In this document: piece after piece, positions 39,690 through 46,849 of the stretch
How positions within the stretch are numbered: the first letter of the stretch is position 1
Layout of the letters: each line of letters begins with the position of its first letter
DNA from: an uncultured Clostridia bacterium
Lineage (GTDB): Bacteria > Bacillota > Clostridia > Oscillospirales > CAG-272
Direction of reading: 5' to 3'
Assembly: GCA_944393415.1 (NCBI GenBank)
Contig: CALYAD010000071.1
Span: forward strand, 1-50,128
Length of the DNA: 50,128 nt
Translations under genes and position numbers: made by a program
Notes under the pieces: generated by a model
What the model was told of the DNA's origin: nothing
The model's input: the letters and a program-made list of their open reading frames with translations, nothing else
Database searches by the model: none

Positions 39690-40532
39690 TTATTTGCAGC
39701 CGCAGTCCTTTTTACGGGCACCTCCGCTCTGCATAGTGCTTTTAGGAGCGAAACCGGTGCAGAATTCTCCGACCGGGAACTCCATATGCTTGAATACGGA
39801 GCAGGGATCGATCTCCTCGCAGCAGCATTCCTTTTCGGGAACACAGCTTTCAGTCGCGTGTACGAGGAACTGTCCGGGACGCTCAAGTCTGATAACGGAG
39901 AAGAAGCCAAGAGTAACCAAAAGCTCCCGTCCGTTCTGATCGTAACCGTCTCCGCCGAATCTGCTGTTGAAGCAGGAGGTAACGCAGTCGGGCAGTTCGT
40001 CGGCGTAGCAGCAGCAAACTCCGCACTTTTCCTCGGCTCTGACGGTGCGCAGGCTGAGCGCTATCGGATCCGCCACCTCGCAGACCGCGAATGGAAGACT
40101 GTTGCCCTTGCTCTCTGAGAAGGGCTGTGAGCAGAACCCGTTGTCGTCCCCGGAACGGAATATGCTTACGTTGCCTTCGCCGCCGTAGAGTATGATCTTT
40201 TTCTCGCAAACGGCAAGTCCCTCGAATTCGGTGACCTTACCGGGACAGATACACGCCTCAAGTGTGAGCTTGACGTAAAAACGAACCTCTACCGAGTAGA
40301 AACCGCGGTTGAATTTAACCGGCTCTACAGTCAGACTGGTCCAAACCACCTCGGTGCATTTTACTCTCAGATTTCCTGTTTTTTCTATGATCTCCTGACC
40401 GTTTTCGCTTAAAAAGACTTTAACGTCTTCAAAGCAATCCTTGTCACGGCAGCTGTCAAGCACACGGTTTACAGACAAAGTCACGCACTCGCGCGGCATA
40501 TTTCCGTAAAAACAGTTTTTGTTGTCCGCCAT
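39690..40532 (-). CDS. Cysteine-rich clostridial protein of unknown function
   Basis: A 280-residue protein with more than 20 cysteines, including CICPG, CGVCCCY, CCCEE and CGCK at the end. The N-terminal GNMPRECVTLSVNRVLDSCRDKDCFEDVKVFL and the NRGFYSVEVRFYVKLTLEACICPGKVTEFEG segment match a conserved hypothetical family of anaerobic spore-formers. It may be a spore-coat or cross-linked surface protein; no direct evidence. ATG at 40532 follows AAAGGATTG and excludes longer starts. No signal peptide. Confidence 0.85.
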   Translation of the reverse strand: MADNKNCFYGNMPRECVTLSVNRVLDSCRDKDCFEDVKVFLSENGQEIIEKTGNLRVKCTEVVWTSLTVEPVKFNRGFYSVEVRFYVKLTLEACICPGKVTEFEGLAVCEKKIILYGGEGNVSIFRSGDDNGFCSQPFSESKGNSLPFAVCEVADPIALSLRTVRAEEKCGVCCCYADELPDCVTSCFNSRFGGDGYDQNGRELLVTLGFFSVIRLERPGQFLVHATESCVPEKECCCEEIDPCSVFKHMEFPVGEFCTGFAPKSTMQSGGARKKDCGCK

Positions 40533-40866
40533 TTTTTTATCCAATCCTTTCTCCCCGATGATCTCTGACCTTCGGTGCATACGGGGATGCGCACCGGGCA
40601 TTTTCACACGGCGCTTCGGACGCCTGATGTAAAAAAAGATTTCCGAAGCGGAAGAGGATGATATATTTTTTGTACCGCTTCTATAACAGGTTATGCCGCG
40701 GCTATTAAATTGGTTAATGGTTTTGAGATTTATAACGAGCGCGAGCTTTATATTTAAAGCGCGTCGGGCGGAATTCATGCGTTAGCATGTACGCGTTTAC
40801 GGCGGGTTTTTCGGCTGTCTTGAAATTTGCTTGTCGGATTAAATAATTTCAGAAAGGATGATAAAA
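40533..40866. other. Gene-free stretch between the cysteine-rich protein and the SDR
   Basis: 334 bp between divergent genes. I see no convincing promoter, tRNA or repeat family member. A TTGAAA near 40820 with AATAAT 16 bp later could serve the SDR gene weakly. Confidence 0.4.
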
Positions 40867-41625
40867 ATGTACACAGCGGTAATAACAGGTGCTTCTTCCG
40901 GTCTTGGAGCGGAGTTTTTAAAGGTTCTTTCCGTAAAAAAGGATGTAGATGAGATATGGATCATTGCCAGAAGAGCGGACAGACTGGAGAAGCTGAAGGA
41001 TAAATATAAAAGTAAAAATATCGTTTGCATACCTGCGGACATTACAAACGAGGAGGGACTCGACAGCTACCGACTGTTGCTTGCTGACAGAAAACCCAAT
41101 ATAAAATATCTTATAAATAACGCGGGATGCGGAAGAATAGGGGAGTTTTACGGCTCGGACAGCGCTGACCAGTGCGCCATGGTTGAGCTTAACTGCCGTG
41201 CGCTTACCGCCGTTACGGCTATCACTCTCCCGTATATGAAAAGCTTCTCCGGCGTACTGAACGTCTGTTCTATAGCCGGGTTTGTGCCGAATCCGTACAT
41301 GACGGTGTACTCCTCCACAAAGGCGTATATACTGAGCTTTTCCCGGGCTCTCCGGTTCGAGCTGAAAAAACGCGGAATAAACGTATTGGCGGTTTGCCCC
41401 GGACCGATGAAAACCGAGTTTTTGCCAAAAGCCGGGATAGAGAAGGGTGTTTCAAAAGCATTCGACCAGCTCCCTTACTGCGAGCCGTACAGTGTCGCAA
41501 AAAACGCGCTGAACGCGCTTGATAAGGGACACGCGGTATATACGCCAAGGTCATTTTATAAATTCTATCGTCTGCTTGCCAAAGTACTGCCGCATAGCGT
41601 AGTAATGCATTTGAGTAAGGTGTAA
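40867..41625 (+). CDS. Short-chain dehydrogenase/reductase
   Basis: A 252-residue classical SDR. NAD(P) binding is TGASSGLGAEF (about 7-17), NNAG appears as INNAGCGR, and the catalytic Ser, Tyr and Lys are in NVCSIAGFVPNPYMTVYSSTKAY. PGPMKTEF follows the active site as usual. ATG at 40867 follows GAAAGGATGATAAAA. The substrate is unknown; the C-terminal hydrophobic end (FYKFYRLLAKVLPHSVVMHLS) resembles SDRs acting on lipids or steroids. Confidence 0.92.
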   Translation: MYTAVITGASSGLGAEFLKVLSVKKDVDEIWIIARRADRLEKLKDKYKSKNIVCIPADITNEEGLDSYRLLLADRKPNIKYLINNAGCGRIGEFYGSDSADQCAMVELNCRALTAVTAITLPYMKSFSGVLNVCSIAGFVPNPYMTVYSSTKAYILSFSRALRFELKKRGINVLAVCPGPMKTEFLPKAGIEKGVSKAFDQLPYCEPYSVAKNALNALDKGHAVYTPRSFYKFYRLLAKVLPHSVVMHLSKV

Positions 41626-41652
41626 GCAAGGGATTCTTTCAAAAATATTTAA

Positions 41653-41768
41653 GGGCTGTCACATTAAGAAAGCCGTAATAAAGAAAAGCGGTTGTTATTT
41701 ACCGAAAAGGTATTTAACAACCGCTTGTTTCGATGTATAATTAAATCGCTGAATAACAACCTACAAGA
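41653..41768 (-). repeat. Dispersed ~130-bp element, copy E2
   Basis: Reverse-orientation copy of the element at 1-127: GACAGCCCT end, AAGCGGTTGTT/AACAACCGCTT hairpin with CGGTAAA loop, AATTATACA and TTTCTTGTAGGTTGTT. It follows the SDR gene in a 438-bp gene-free stretch. The rest of that stretch (41769-41972) shows nothing else recognisable. Confidence 0.6.
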
Positions 41769-41972
41769 AATCGAGATAATTTTACACCAATGGGAGAAAA
41801 AAATCAAGTAGTTTTGCTATTAGATTTAGAAATTTGTATTCCGGAAGGAGATTATGTCTTCAAAGCAGCGAAGATCTGCTTTGGAGTGTACGGAGCTGAT
41901 GTTAGGTATATAATCTTACTGAAATCAACATGAACTTAATTCAAAATTAATTTTTTCTCAATTAACGAGATA

Positions 41973-42001
41973 TTTACAAACCTACATTTGCCGATTATAA
42001 T
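41973..42001 (+). promoter_or_regulatory. Promoter of the XRE regulator
   Basis: TTTACA (41973-41978), 17 bp, TATAAT (41996-42001). Expected transcription start near 42008, giving a 56-nt leader. Confidence 0.7.
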
Positions 42002-42035
42002 ATAATTACAGTTCGGCCGACTGATATCTATTTGA

Positions 42036-42059
42036 GCCGCCTTTGGCGGCAGGGAGGAT
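42036..42059 (+). promoter_or_regulatory. Hairpin-ribosome-site module before the XRE gene
   Basis: GCCGCC-TTT-GGCGGC followed by AGGGAGGAT, 5 nt before the ATG at 42064. This matches the 3' end of the mscS leader element exactly in the hairpin. It may be a remnant of that element recruited as a ribosome binding site. Confidence 0.55.
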
Positions 42060-42063
42060 TATT

Positions 42064-43170
42064 ATGACATTCGGGCAAATAATTAAAAAGCTTCGCCATG
42101 AAGCCGATATGACGCAAGAGCAGCTCGCGGAAACACTTTCAATCTCCGCACAGGCAATTAGCCGTTGGGAAAACGATGTTGCAATGCCGGATATTTCTTT
42201 GTTACCCGTTCTCGCAAACCTGTTTGAAGTCACAACCGATTATCTTCTCGGGGTTGACATCTCACAAAAAGAAGAAAAAATACAAAAAATTATAAACAGT
42301 TCCCGAGAAATCGGAGGAAAAGGCTATCTGACCGAAGCTATAGAAATGCTTCGTGCGGGTCTTACGGAATATCCCGGCAGTTATGAGTTAATGGATGAAT
42401 TGGCGGGTAAGCTCTGGCTCTGCTCGTGCTCGAATAAAGCGGTTGGCAATGAGCAAAATGAGTTTCGGAAAGAGGTTGTAATGCTTTGTGAAAATATTCT
42501 TGCAAACTGCACCAAAGAAGGGCCGCGTCAAGGTGCTGTTCAGTTGCTTTGCTATGTATATCCTATGTTCGGTGAGTTTGAGAAAGCAGAAAAGCTCGCG
42601 GATAATATGCCTAACATTTATCTTACCAATACGGCGTTGCTTACACATATTTACAAGGGTGATAAGCTATATAAATCAAAGCGTGACCATATTACCCTTT
42701 TGATTTCGAGTGCGATTGGAGCGTTATTGCGTTTGAATACAACAATGGACAACGGCAAAGCTGCCCTCAATGAAGAGGAATCCATAAAAGTCATAGAAAA
42801 GGCACTTGCTCTTATAGATATTCTCTGCGAGGATGGAGACTATGGAGAATATGCTTTGGATCGTTGCGAGGCATATACCGATTTGTTTAAAATCAAGCAA
42901 AAGAGCGGTATGTCAGATGCAATAGAGGAACTTGAAAAAGCCGCACAAATTGCGACTGATTTTGACAGCTCCTATAACGAACGCAAAACACATACATCTA
43001 TTTTACTCCGTGGCGACGAATATGATGGATTCTCTTTTTCACAAACAGAAAACGAATCTTTGTGTTTGCTTAATATGTTAAAAGATAAAGGATATCTTAC
43101 AGAAATCGAAAGCACAGAACGAGGACTGAAAATCATTCAAAATCTTGAGAAATATGCAAGTCACAGATAA
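42064..43170 (+). CDS. XRE-family helix-turn-helix regulator with TPR-like C-terminal domain
   Basis: A 368-residue protein. The N-terminal HTH (residues 3-60) reads FGQIIKKLRHEADMTQEQLAETLSISAQAISRWENDVAMPDISLLPVLANLF, closely the SinR/Cro type. The remainder is helical with paired-helix segments (AIEMLRAGLTEYPGSYELMDELAGKLW, EKAEKLADNMP) that look like degenerate TPRs, as in peptide-sensing or sporulation regulators. Codon use is more AT-rich than in neighbours, and it is flanked by repeat elements on both sides, which may point to recent acquisition. ATG at 42064 follows GGGAGGAT. Confidence 0.9.
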   Translation: MTFGQIIKKLRHEADMTQEQLAETLSISAQAISRWENDVAMPDISLLPVLANLFEVTTDYLLGVDISQKEEKIQKIINSSREIGGKGYLTEAIEMLRAGLTEYPGSYELMDELAGKLWLCSCSNKAVGNEQNEFRKEVVMLCENILANCTKEGPRQGAVQLLCYVYPMFGEFEKAEKLADNMPNIYLTNTALLTHIYKGDKLYKSKRDHITLLISSAIGALLRLNTTMDNGKAALNEEESIKVIEKALALIDILCEDGDYGEYALDRCEAYTDLFKIKQKSGMSDAIEELEKAAQIATDFDSSYNERKTHTSILLRGDEYDGFSFSQTENESLCLLNMLKDKGYLTEIESTERGLKIIQNLEKYASHR

Positions 43171-43190
43171 TGTGCAACGCAAAAAGCTCT

Positions 43191-43232
43191 GGGCTGTCTC
43201 ATTATCCCTTATACTTGTTTTTGGGACAGCCC
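43191..43232 (+). terminator. GGGCTGTC-type terminator of the XRE gene
   Basis: GGGCTGTC (43191-43198) pairs with GACAGCCC-type sequence (43225-43232); a T-rich loop lies between. It starts 20 bp after the stop codon. Confidence 0.6.
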
Positions 43233-43293
43233 AAAACATTCTAAAACTTCTATGAATGTTTCCCCTATACAAGATACGGTCAAAAAAGAAGCC

Positions 43294-43322
43294 TTGACAA
43301 TTGTCTGGGATAAGTGTATAAT
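43294..43322 (+). promoter_or_regulatory. Consensus sigma-A promoter of mecA
   Basis: TTGACA (43294-43299), 17 bp, TATAAT (43317-43322), a perfect consensus. Expected start near 43329, giving a leader of about 170 nt. Confidence 0.85.
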
Positions 43323-43365
43323 AATATCATATTCAGGTTAATTTCTGCTTTTTTATGCAATAAAT

Positions 43366-43441
43366 GCCGAAACAGCGGAAATTTCGGCTTTATTTCCTGT
43401 TTTGCCATAAATTTTGGGGTAGCCGAAAACCGCCTTTCCGC
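43366..43441 (+). promoter_or_regulatory. Attenuator-like alternative hairpins in the mecA leader
   Basis: Five complementary blocks: a GCCGAAA (43366-43372), b GCGGAAA (43375-43381), c TTTCGGC (43382-43388), d GCCGAAA (43422-43428), e TTTCCGC (43435-43441). Pairing a:c gives a hairpin followed by TTTATTT, terminator-like. Pairing c:d inside b:e gives an exclusive longer helix. This is the layout of a switchable leader. Confidence 0.55.
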
Positions 43442-43499
43442 TTATAATATAAATATAAGCGTCGGAATCACTGAATTCTAAACGAAAGGTTGGTTACAT

Positions 43500-44081
43500 A
43501 TGGAGCTTTTTCTTATCTCTGACAACAAAGTGAAAATTTCTTTGACTAAAGCGGATCTGGATTCCTACAGCATTACCTGCGATAGTATTGATTACGATAA
43601 CACCGAGACCCGCCGCGTCTTCTGGACTTTGCTTGACGAGGTAAACAAAAAGACCGGGTTTGACGCCGCGAAAAGCAGGGTGTTTATACAGATATACCCC
43701 GACAAGACCGGAGGCTGTGAGATATATGTGTCACGGATAAAGGGAGATACGGTTTCCAGAAGCGCTCTGTCGCTCGCGGTAAACGGAGAAACGGCAGATA
43801 ACGGAACCCGGCAATGCGAGGTGTTCAGCTTCGATAACGTGGAGGATATGCTGTCGGTATGCAGACGTCTGATGAATACAGGCTACAGCGGAAAATCCGC
43901 CGCCTATACCGACGAAAACGGACGCTTTTATCTCACCGCTGAAAGCGGCTGCGAGAGCGAGCTGTATTTTATTACGGAGTACGGAATACGCCATACCTCT
44001 CCCACTATCCCGCTGTACATAAAAGAACACTGCAGAGAGATCTGCTTAAGCGACGCGGTGGGTCAGCTCGGGAGACTTTAA
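43500..44081 (+). CDS. mecA: Adaptor protein MecA
   Basis: A 193-residue adaptor that delivers substrates to the ClpC-ClpP protease. The N-terminal substrate-binding part (MELFLISDNKVKISLTKADLDSY) and the C-terminal ClpC-binding domain with VEVFSFDNVEDMLSVCRRL-like sequence and the final strand/helix match the family, though at low identity. ATG at 43500 follows GAAAGGTTGGTTAC. In Bacillus MecA controls ComK; here the target is unknown. It has a perfect promoter and a structured leader. Confidence 0.82.
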   Translation: MELFLISDNKVKISLTKADLDSYSITCDSIDYDNTETRRVFWTLLDEVNKKTGFDAAKSRVFIQIYPDKTGGCEIYVSRIKGDTVSRSALSLAVNGETADNGTRQCEVFSFDNVEDMLSVCRRLMNTGYSGKSAAYTDENGRFYLTAESGCESELYFITEYGIRHTSPTIPLYIKEHCREICLSDAVGQLGRL

Positions 44082-44151
44082 GCGCGCCGCCGCGGTATTA
44101 CGGGGGCATTGTCAAAAGCCGAAGGTATAAAATACGGAAAGGATGATTAAA

Positions 44152-44709
44152 ATGGAGACTACTTGGGAAGCCCTTGAAGAAAAATGCAGAGACTGCCGCG
44201 CCTGTCCTCTTTGCGAGACCAGGACCAACGTTGTGTTCGGAGCCGGTAACAGAAACGCAAAGCTTATGTTCGTAGGCGAAGCGCCGGGAGAAACGGAGGA
44301 CCTGTCCGGTATACCGTTCGTCGGACGCGCGGGAAAGCTTTTTGACAAGTACCTTGAGGCGGTCGATATACCGCGCGATTCGGTATACATTGCAAATATG
44401 CTCAAATGCCGCCCCCCGAAAAACCGCGATCCTCTGCCACAGGAGCAGGATCTGTGCGTCGGATATCTGCGTAACCAGGTAAAGCTTATCCAGCCGAGGC
44501 TCATCGTATGTCTCGGAAGGATTTCCGCTATGCGGCTTATAAAACCCGATTTTAAAATAACAAAGGAGCACGGCATCTGGTACGATAAGGGCGCATACAG
44601 AATGTGCGCGGTATATCATCCGTCATTGCTTTTGCGTGATCCGCGTAAAAAAGAGGATATGCTCGTCGATATGAAGGCGGTCAAACGAGAGCTCGACGCA
44701 TTAGATTGA
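44152..44709 (+). CDS. Uracil-DNA glycosylase, family 4 (4Fe-4S)
   Basis: A 185-residue repair enzyme that removes uracil from DNA. The iron-sulfur ligands align as C15, C18, C86 and C102. Motif 1 is GEAPGETED, the LKCRPPKNRDP stretch carries a cluster cysteine, and motif 2 is HPSLLLRD. ATG at 44152 follows GGAAAGGATGATTAAA. It is 70 bp after mecA and probably in the same transcript. Length matches the thermophile and clostridial members. Confidence 0.95.
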   Translation: METTWEALEEKCRDCRACPLCETRTNVVFGAGNRNAKLMFVGEAPGETEDLSGIPFVGRAGKLFDKYLEAVDIPRDSVYIANMLKCRPPKNRDPLPQEQDLCVGYLRNQVKLIQPRLIVCLGRISAMRLIKPDFKITKEHGIWYDKGAYRMCAVYHPSLLLRDPRKKEDMLVDMKAVKRELDALD

Positions 44710-44720
44710 CATATCGGCAC

Positions 44721-44863
44721 TGTGCGTGTTTCTGCGCTCCGCTGGAGAAGTCGGAGACGGCGAAGCCGCAAATCCGCCTGCGCTGCTGCAAGTATATTCC
44801 TTTGAGAAAAGTTCTTGAAGGATTTTAAGGGAGCTTCTTTCGGGAAGTTCCCTTAAGTCTTTT
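44721..44863 (+). repeat. R-family repeat, extended copy R7
   Basis: TGTGCGTGT, TGGAGAAGTCGGAGACGGCGA, AAGCCGC, then AGAAAAGTTCTTGAAGG and a GGGAGCTTC/GAAGTTCCC hairpin. It is the most complete member. A reverse left arm (AGAGAAGCTTTAAGAAG, 44897-44878 on the minus strand) lies beyond the hairpin. Lies after the UDG gene. Confidence 0.6.
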
Positions 44864-44956
44864 CCGTTTCCGAGCTTCTTAAAGCTTCTCTGGAAAAGTT
44901 TAAGTCCGATTTTATTAACAGGGTGAAATTAAAAAGTCAGGAGTGTGCATGAATAA

Positions 44957-44997
44957 AACTCCCGCTGCCGTTTAAAAATAACGGTAACGGGAGTTTT
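44957..44997. terminator. Hairpin with A and T tracts
   Basis: AAACTCCCG-T/C-GCCGTT pairs with AACGGTAACGGGAGTTT; AATAAAA precedes and TTGTT follows, so it could act in both directions. It ends 48 bp before the next gene. Confidence 0.55.
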
Positions 44998-45044
44998 GTT
45001 ATTCCCGGAAAGAATTAAAAAGGAAGCTTCACACTTAAAACATT

Positions 45045-45512
45045 ATGGAAAATCTAAATAAACAGACTTTTTACGGAATCCTTTATTATCTGCCTCTCTT
45101 TCTTTTCGGAGGCGGGATATACAATATTATAGAATGTCTTTATCGCGGATACACTCATATCAGCATGTTTTTCGCCGGAGGGCTTTGTCTTTTCTTCATC
45201 GCCCTTCTCGACAGCGAAAATCCGAGACTGCCGCTTTTTTTAAAGCTGCTGCTCTGTCCCTTGATAATTACGGCAACCGAGCTTGCCTTCGGACTGGTAC
45301 TTAACGTGGGACTTGGGCTCACTGTCTGGGACTACTCAAATATGCGATTTAATTTTCTCGGCCAGATCTGCCCCCGCGCTTCGTTTTACTGGCTCCTGCT
45401 GTCTGTTCCCGCGCTGGCGGTCACACGATTCTGGAAAAAAATCTCCGGTAATATCGTTAACTCGCTAAGGAGCTTCAGGGAACGTTTATCTCAGAATACT
45501 CCCCTGAAATGA
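45045..45512 (+). CDS. Four-helix membrane protein, putative ABC-transporter type IV family
   Basis: A 155-residue membrane protein with four hydrophobic helices. GGGIYNIIECLYRGYTHISMFFAGGLCLFFIALL, TATELAFGLVLNVGLGLTVWDYS and FNFLGQICPRASFYWLLLS match a widespread Firmicutes family annotated as putative ABC-transporter type IV, whose function is not established. The ribosome site AAAGGAAG is rather far (18 nt). Its last 38 bp overlap the end of the convergent ABC ATPase gene. Confidence 0.85.
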   Translation: MENLNKQTFYGILYYLPLFLFGGGIYNIIECLYRGYTHISMFFAGGLCLFFIALLDSENPRLPLFLKLLLCPLIITATELAFGLVLNVGLGLTVWDYSNMRFNFLGQICPRASFYWLLLSVPALAVTRFWKKISGNIVNSLRSFRERLSQNTPLK

Positions 45513-46056
45513 ATGGCTCTCCGTGAGTTACGAAAATGACCGTCCGTCCCTTTGAGTATCTTTCTATTACCGACGCCGTCCGCTCCATGTTCGCTTCGTC
45601 CAGCCCGCGGAGCGCCTCGTCAAGGAGAAGCACCGGGGCGTCGTACACAAGCGCTCGGGCTATAGCGACTCTTCTTCTCATGCCCCCCGAAAGCTCGGAA
45701 GGAAGCGAAGACATGTCAGACTTTTCTCCCAAGCCAAGCTCCGCCAATATCTCCGCCGCCATGCTTTGGCGGCTCTTTTCTTTTATAACTGTCCTCACAT
45801 TTTCATACGCGCTCAGCCACGGAAACAATCTGTCCTCCTGAAAAAGACAGGATATCTCCTCCCTTTTAACGCCGGAAAGCGTCCCGGAGTCCGGGCGCTC
45901 AAGTCCGCACACTATTCTTAAAAGCGTGGTTTTTCCTGCTCCTGACGCGCCGCATATCCTTGTTCTGCTTCCGTACGGAATAAAAAAGGATATCCCTGAC
46001 AGCACTTCTTTTTCACCATAGCTTTTATATATTTTCTCAGCCTTTATTCCGTCCAT
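45475..46056 (-). CDS. ABC transporter ATP-binding protein (nitrate/sulfonate type)
   Basis: A 193-residue ATPase of an importer. Walker A GASGAGKTT, Q-loop CLFQEDRLFPWLSAYENV, signature LSGGMRRRVAIARAL, Walker B VLLLDEALRGLD and switch His in FVTHGE are present; the QEDRLFPW stretch is typical of the SsuB/TauB group. It is about 50 residues shorter than most SsuB proteins, missing a C-terminal extension. Its start overlaps the permease gene by 20 bp, so translation is coupled. Confidence 0.92.
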   Translation of the reverse strand: MDGIKAEKIYKSYGEKEVLSGISFFIPYGSRTRICGASGAGKTTLLRIVCGLERPDSGTLSGVKREEISCLFQEDRLFPWLSAYENVRTVIKEKSRQSMAAEILAELGLGEKSDMSSLPSELSGGMRRRVAIARALVYDAPVLLLDEALRGLDEANMERTASVIERYSKGRTVIFVTHGEPFISGEYSEINVP

Positions 46057-46849
46057 AACGTCTCCCCGCCATCTTTTTTACAGCCGACGCGATAAGCCTG
46101 ACCCCGCACTCAAGCAGAATACTCAACACAATTACGGTCAGCGTCCACGCGAAAAGCTCGGCGCTTTCCATATAAAGCTTTGAAGTATAAAGATGATTCC
46201 CGATTGAATCCCGGGTCACGCACAGTACCTCCGCCGCTATCCCCGCCTTCCACGCAAGCCCAAGAGAGGTCATGCATGCCGCTCCGAGAAATGGCAGTGC
46301 GGTAGGAGCATACAGGAGAAAAAGTCTTTTAACGGGCGAAAAACCGTACATAAACGAAACCTCCCGAAGCTCCCTGTCAGTCGAACGGAAGCCGGCGAGC
46401 ACATTGCCGTATACTATCGGAAGAACCATCAGAAACGAGATAAAGACCGGAACGACCGACGACGGTATCCAAAGCACTACTATCAATATAAATGACGCGA
46501 CCGGGGTCGCGCGGATCACCTTCAGCAATGGGGAAAAAAGTATTTCCGTCACCGGAAGAAAATACCCAAGAGCGGCAAGGACCGCGCCCGCTCCGGCTCC
46601 CGCCGCAAACCCGCCTATAATTCTCAGCATCGAACCGAGAGACGAGATGTAAAATTCCGGACGCAAAAGCAGCCCGCCAAGCTCTCTTAGTGTGGCAAGC
46701 GGGGACGGAAGAATAAATTCCGTTCCCACTCTCACAGCCGCTATCTGCCACACCGCGACCCATATCGCCACCGCCGCGATATAAACGGCGGTTTTCTTTA
46801 AGATAGGGTATTTCCCCGATTTTATTGCCCGCTCCTTATCCGCCGACAT
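46037..46849 (-). CDS. ABC transporter permease (SsuC/TauC type)
   Basis: About 270 residues with six predicted membrane helices. The EAA-like coupling loop is REVSFMYGFSPVKRLFLLYAPTALPFLGAACMTSLGLAWKAGIAAEVL, the hallmark of the nitrate/taurine/sulfonate permease family. The start is taken as ATG 46849 (MSADKER), overlapping the substrate-binding gene by 14 bp; a start at 46903 would overlap by far more. Same operon as the ATPase and binding protein. Confidence 0.92.
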   Translation of the reverse strand: MSADKERAIKSGKYPILKKTAVYIAAVAIWVAVWQIAAVRVGTEFILPSPLATLRELGGLLLRPEFYISSLGSMLRIIGGFAAGAGAGAVLAALGYFLPVTEILFSPLLKVIRATPVASFILIVVLWIPSSVVPVFISFLMVLPIVYGNVLAGFRSTDRELREVSFMYGFSPVKRLFLLYAPTALPFLGAACMTSLGLAWKAGIAAEVLCVTRDSIGNHLYTSKLYMESAELFAWTLTVIVLSILLECGVRLIASAVKKMAGRRYGRNKG

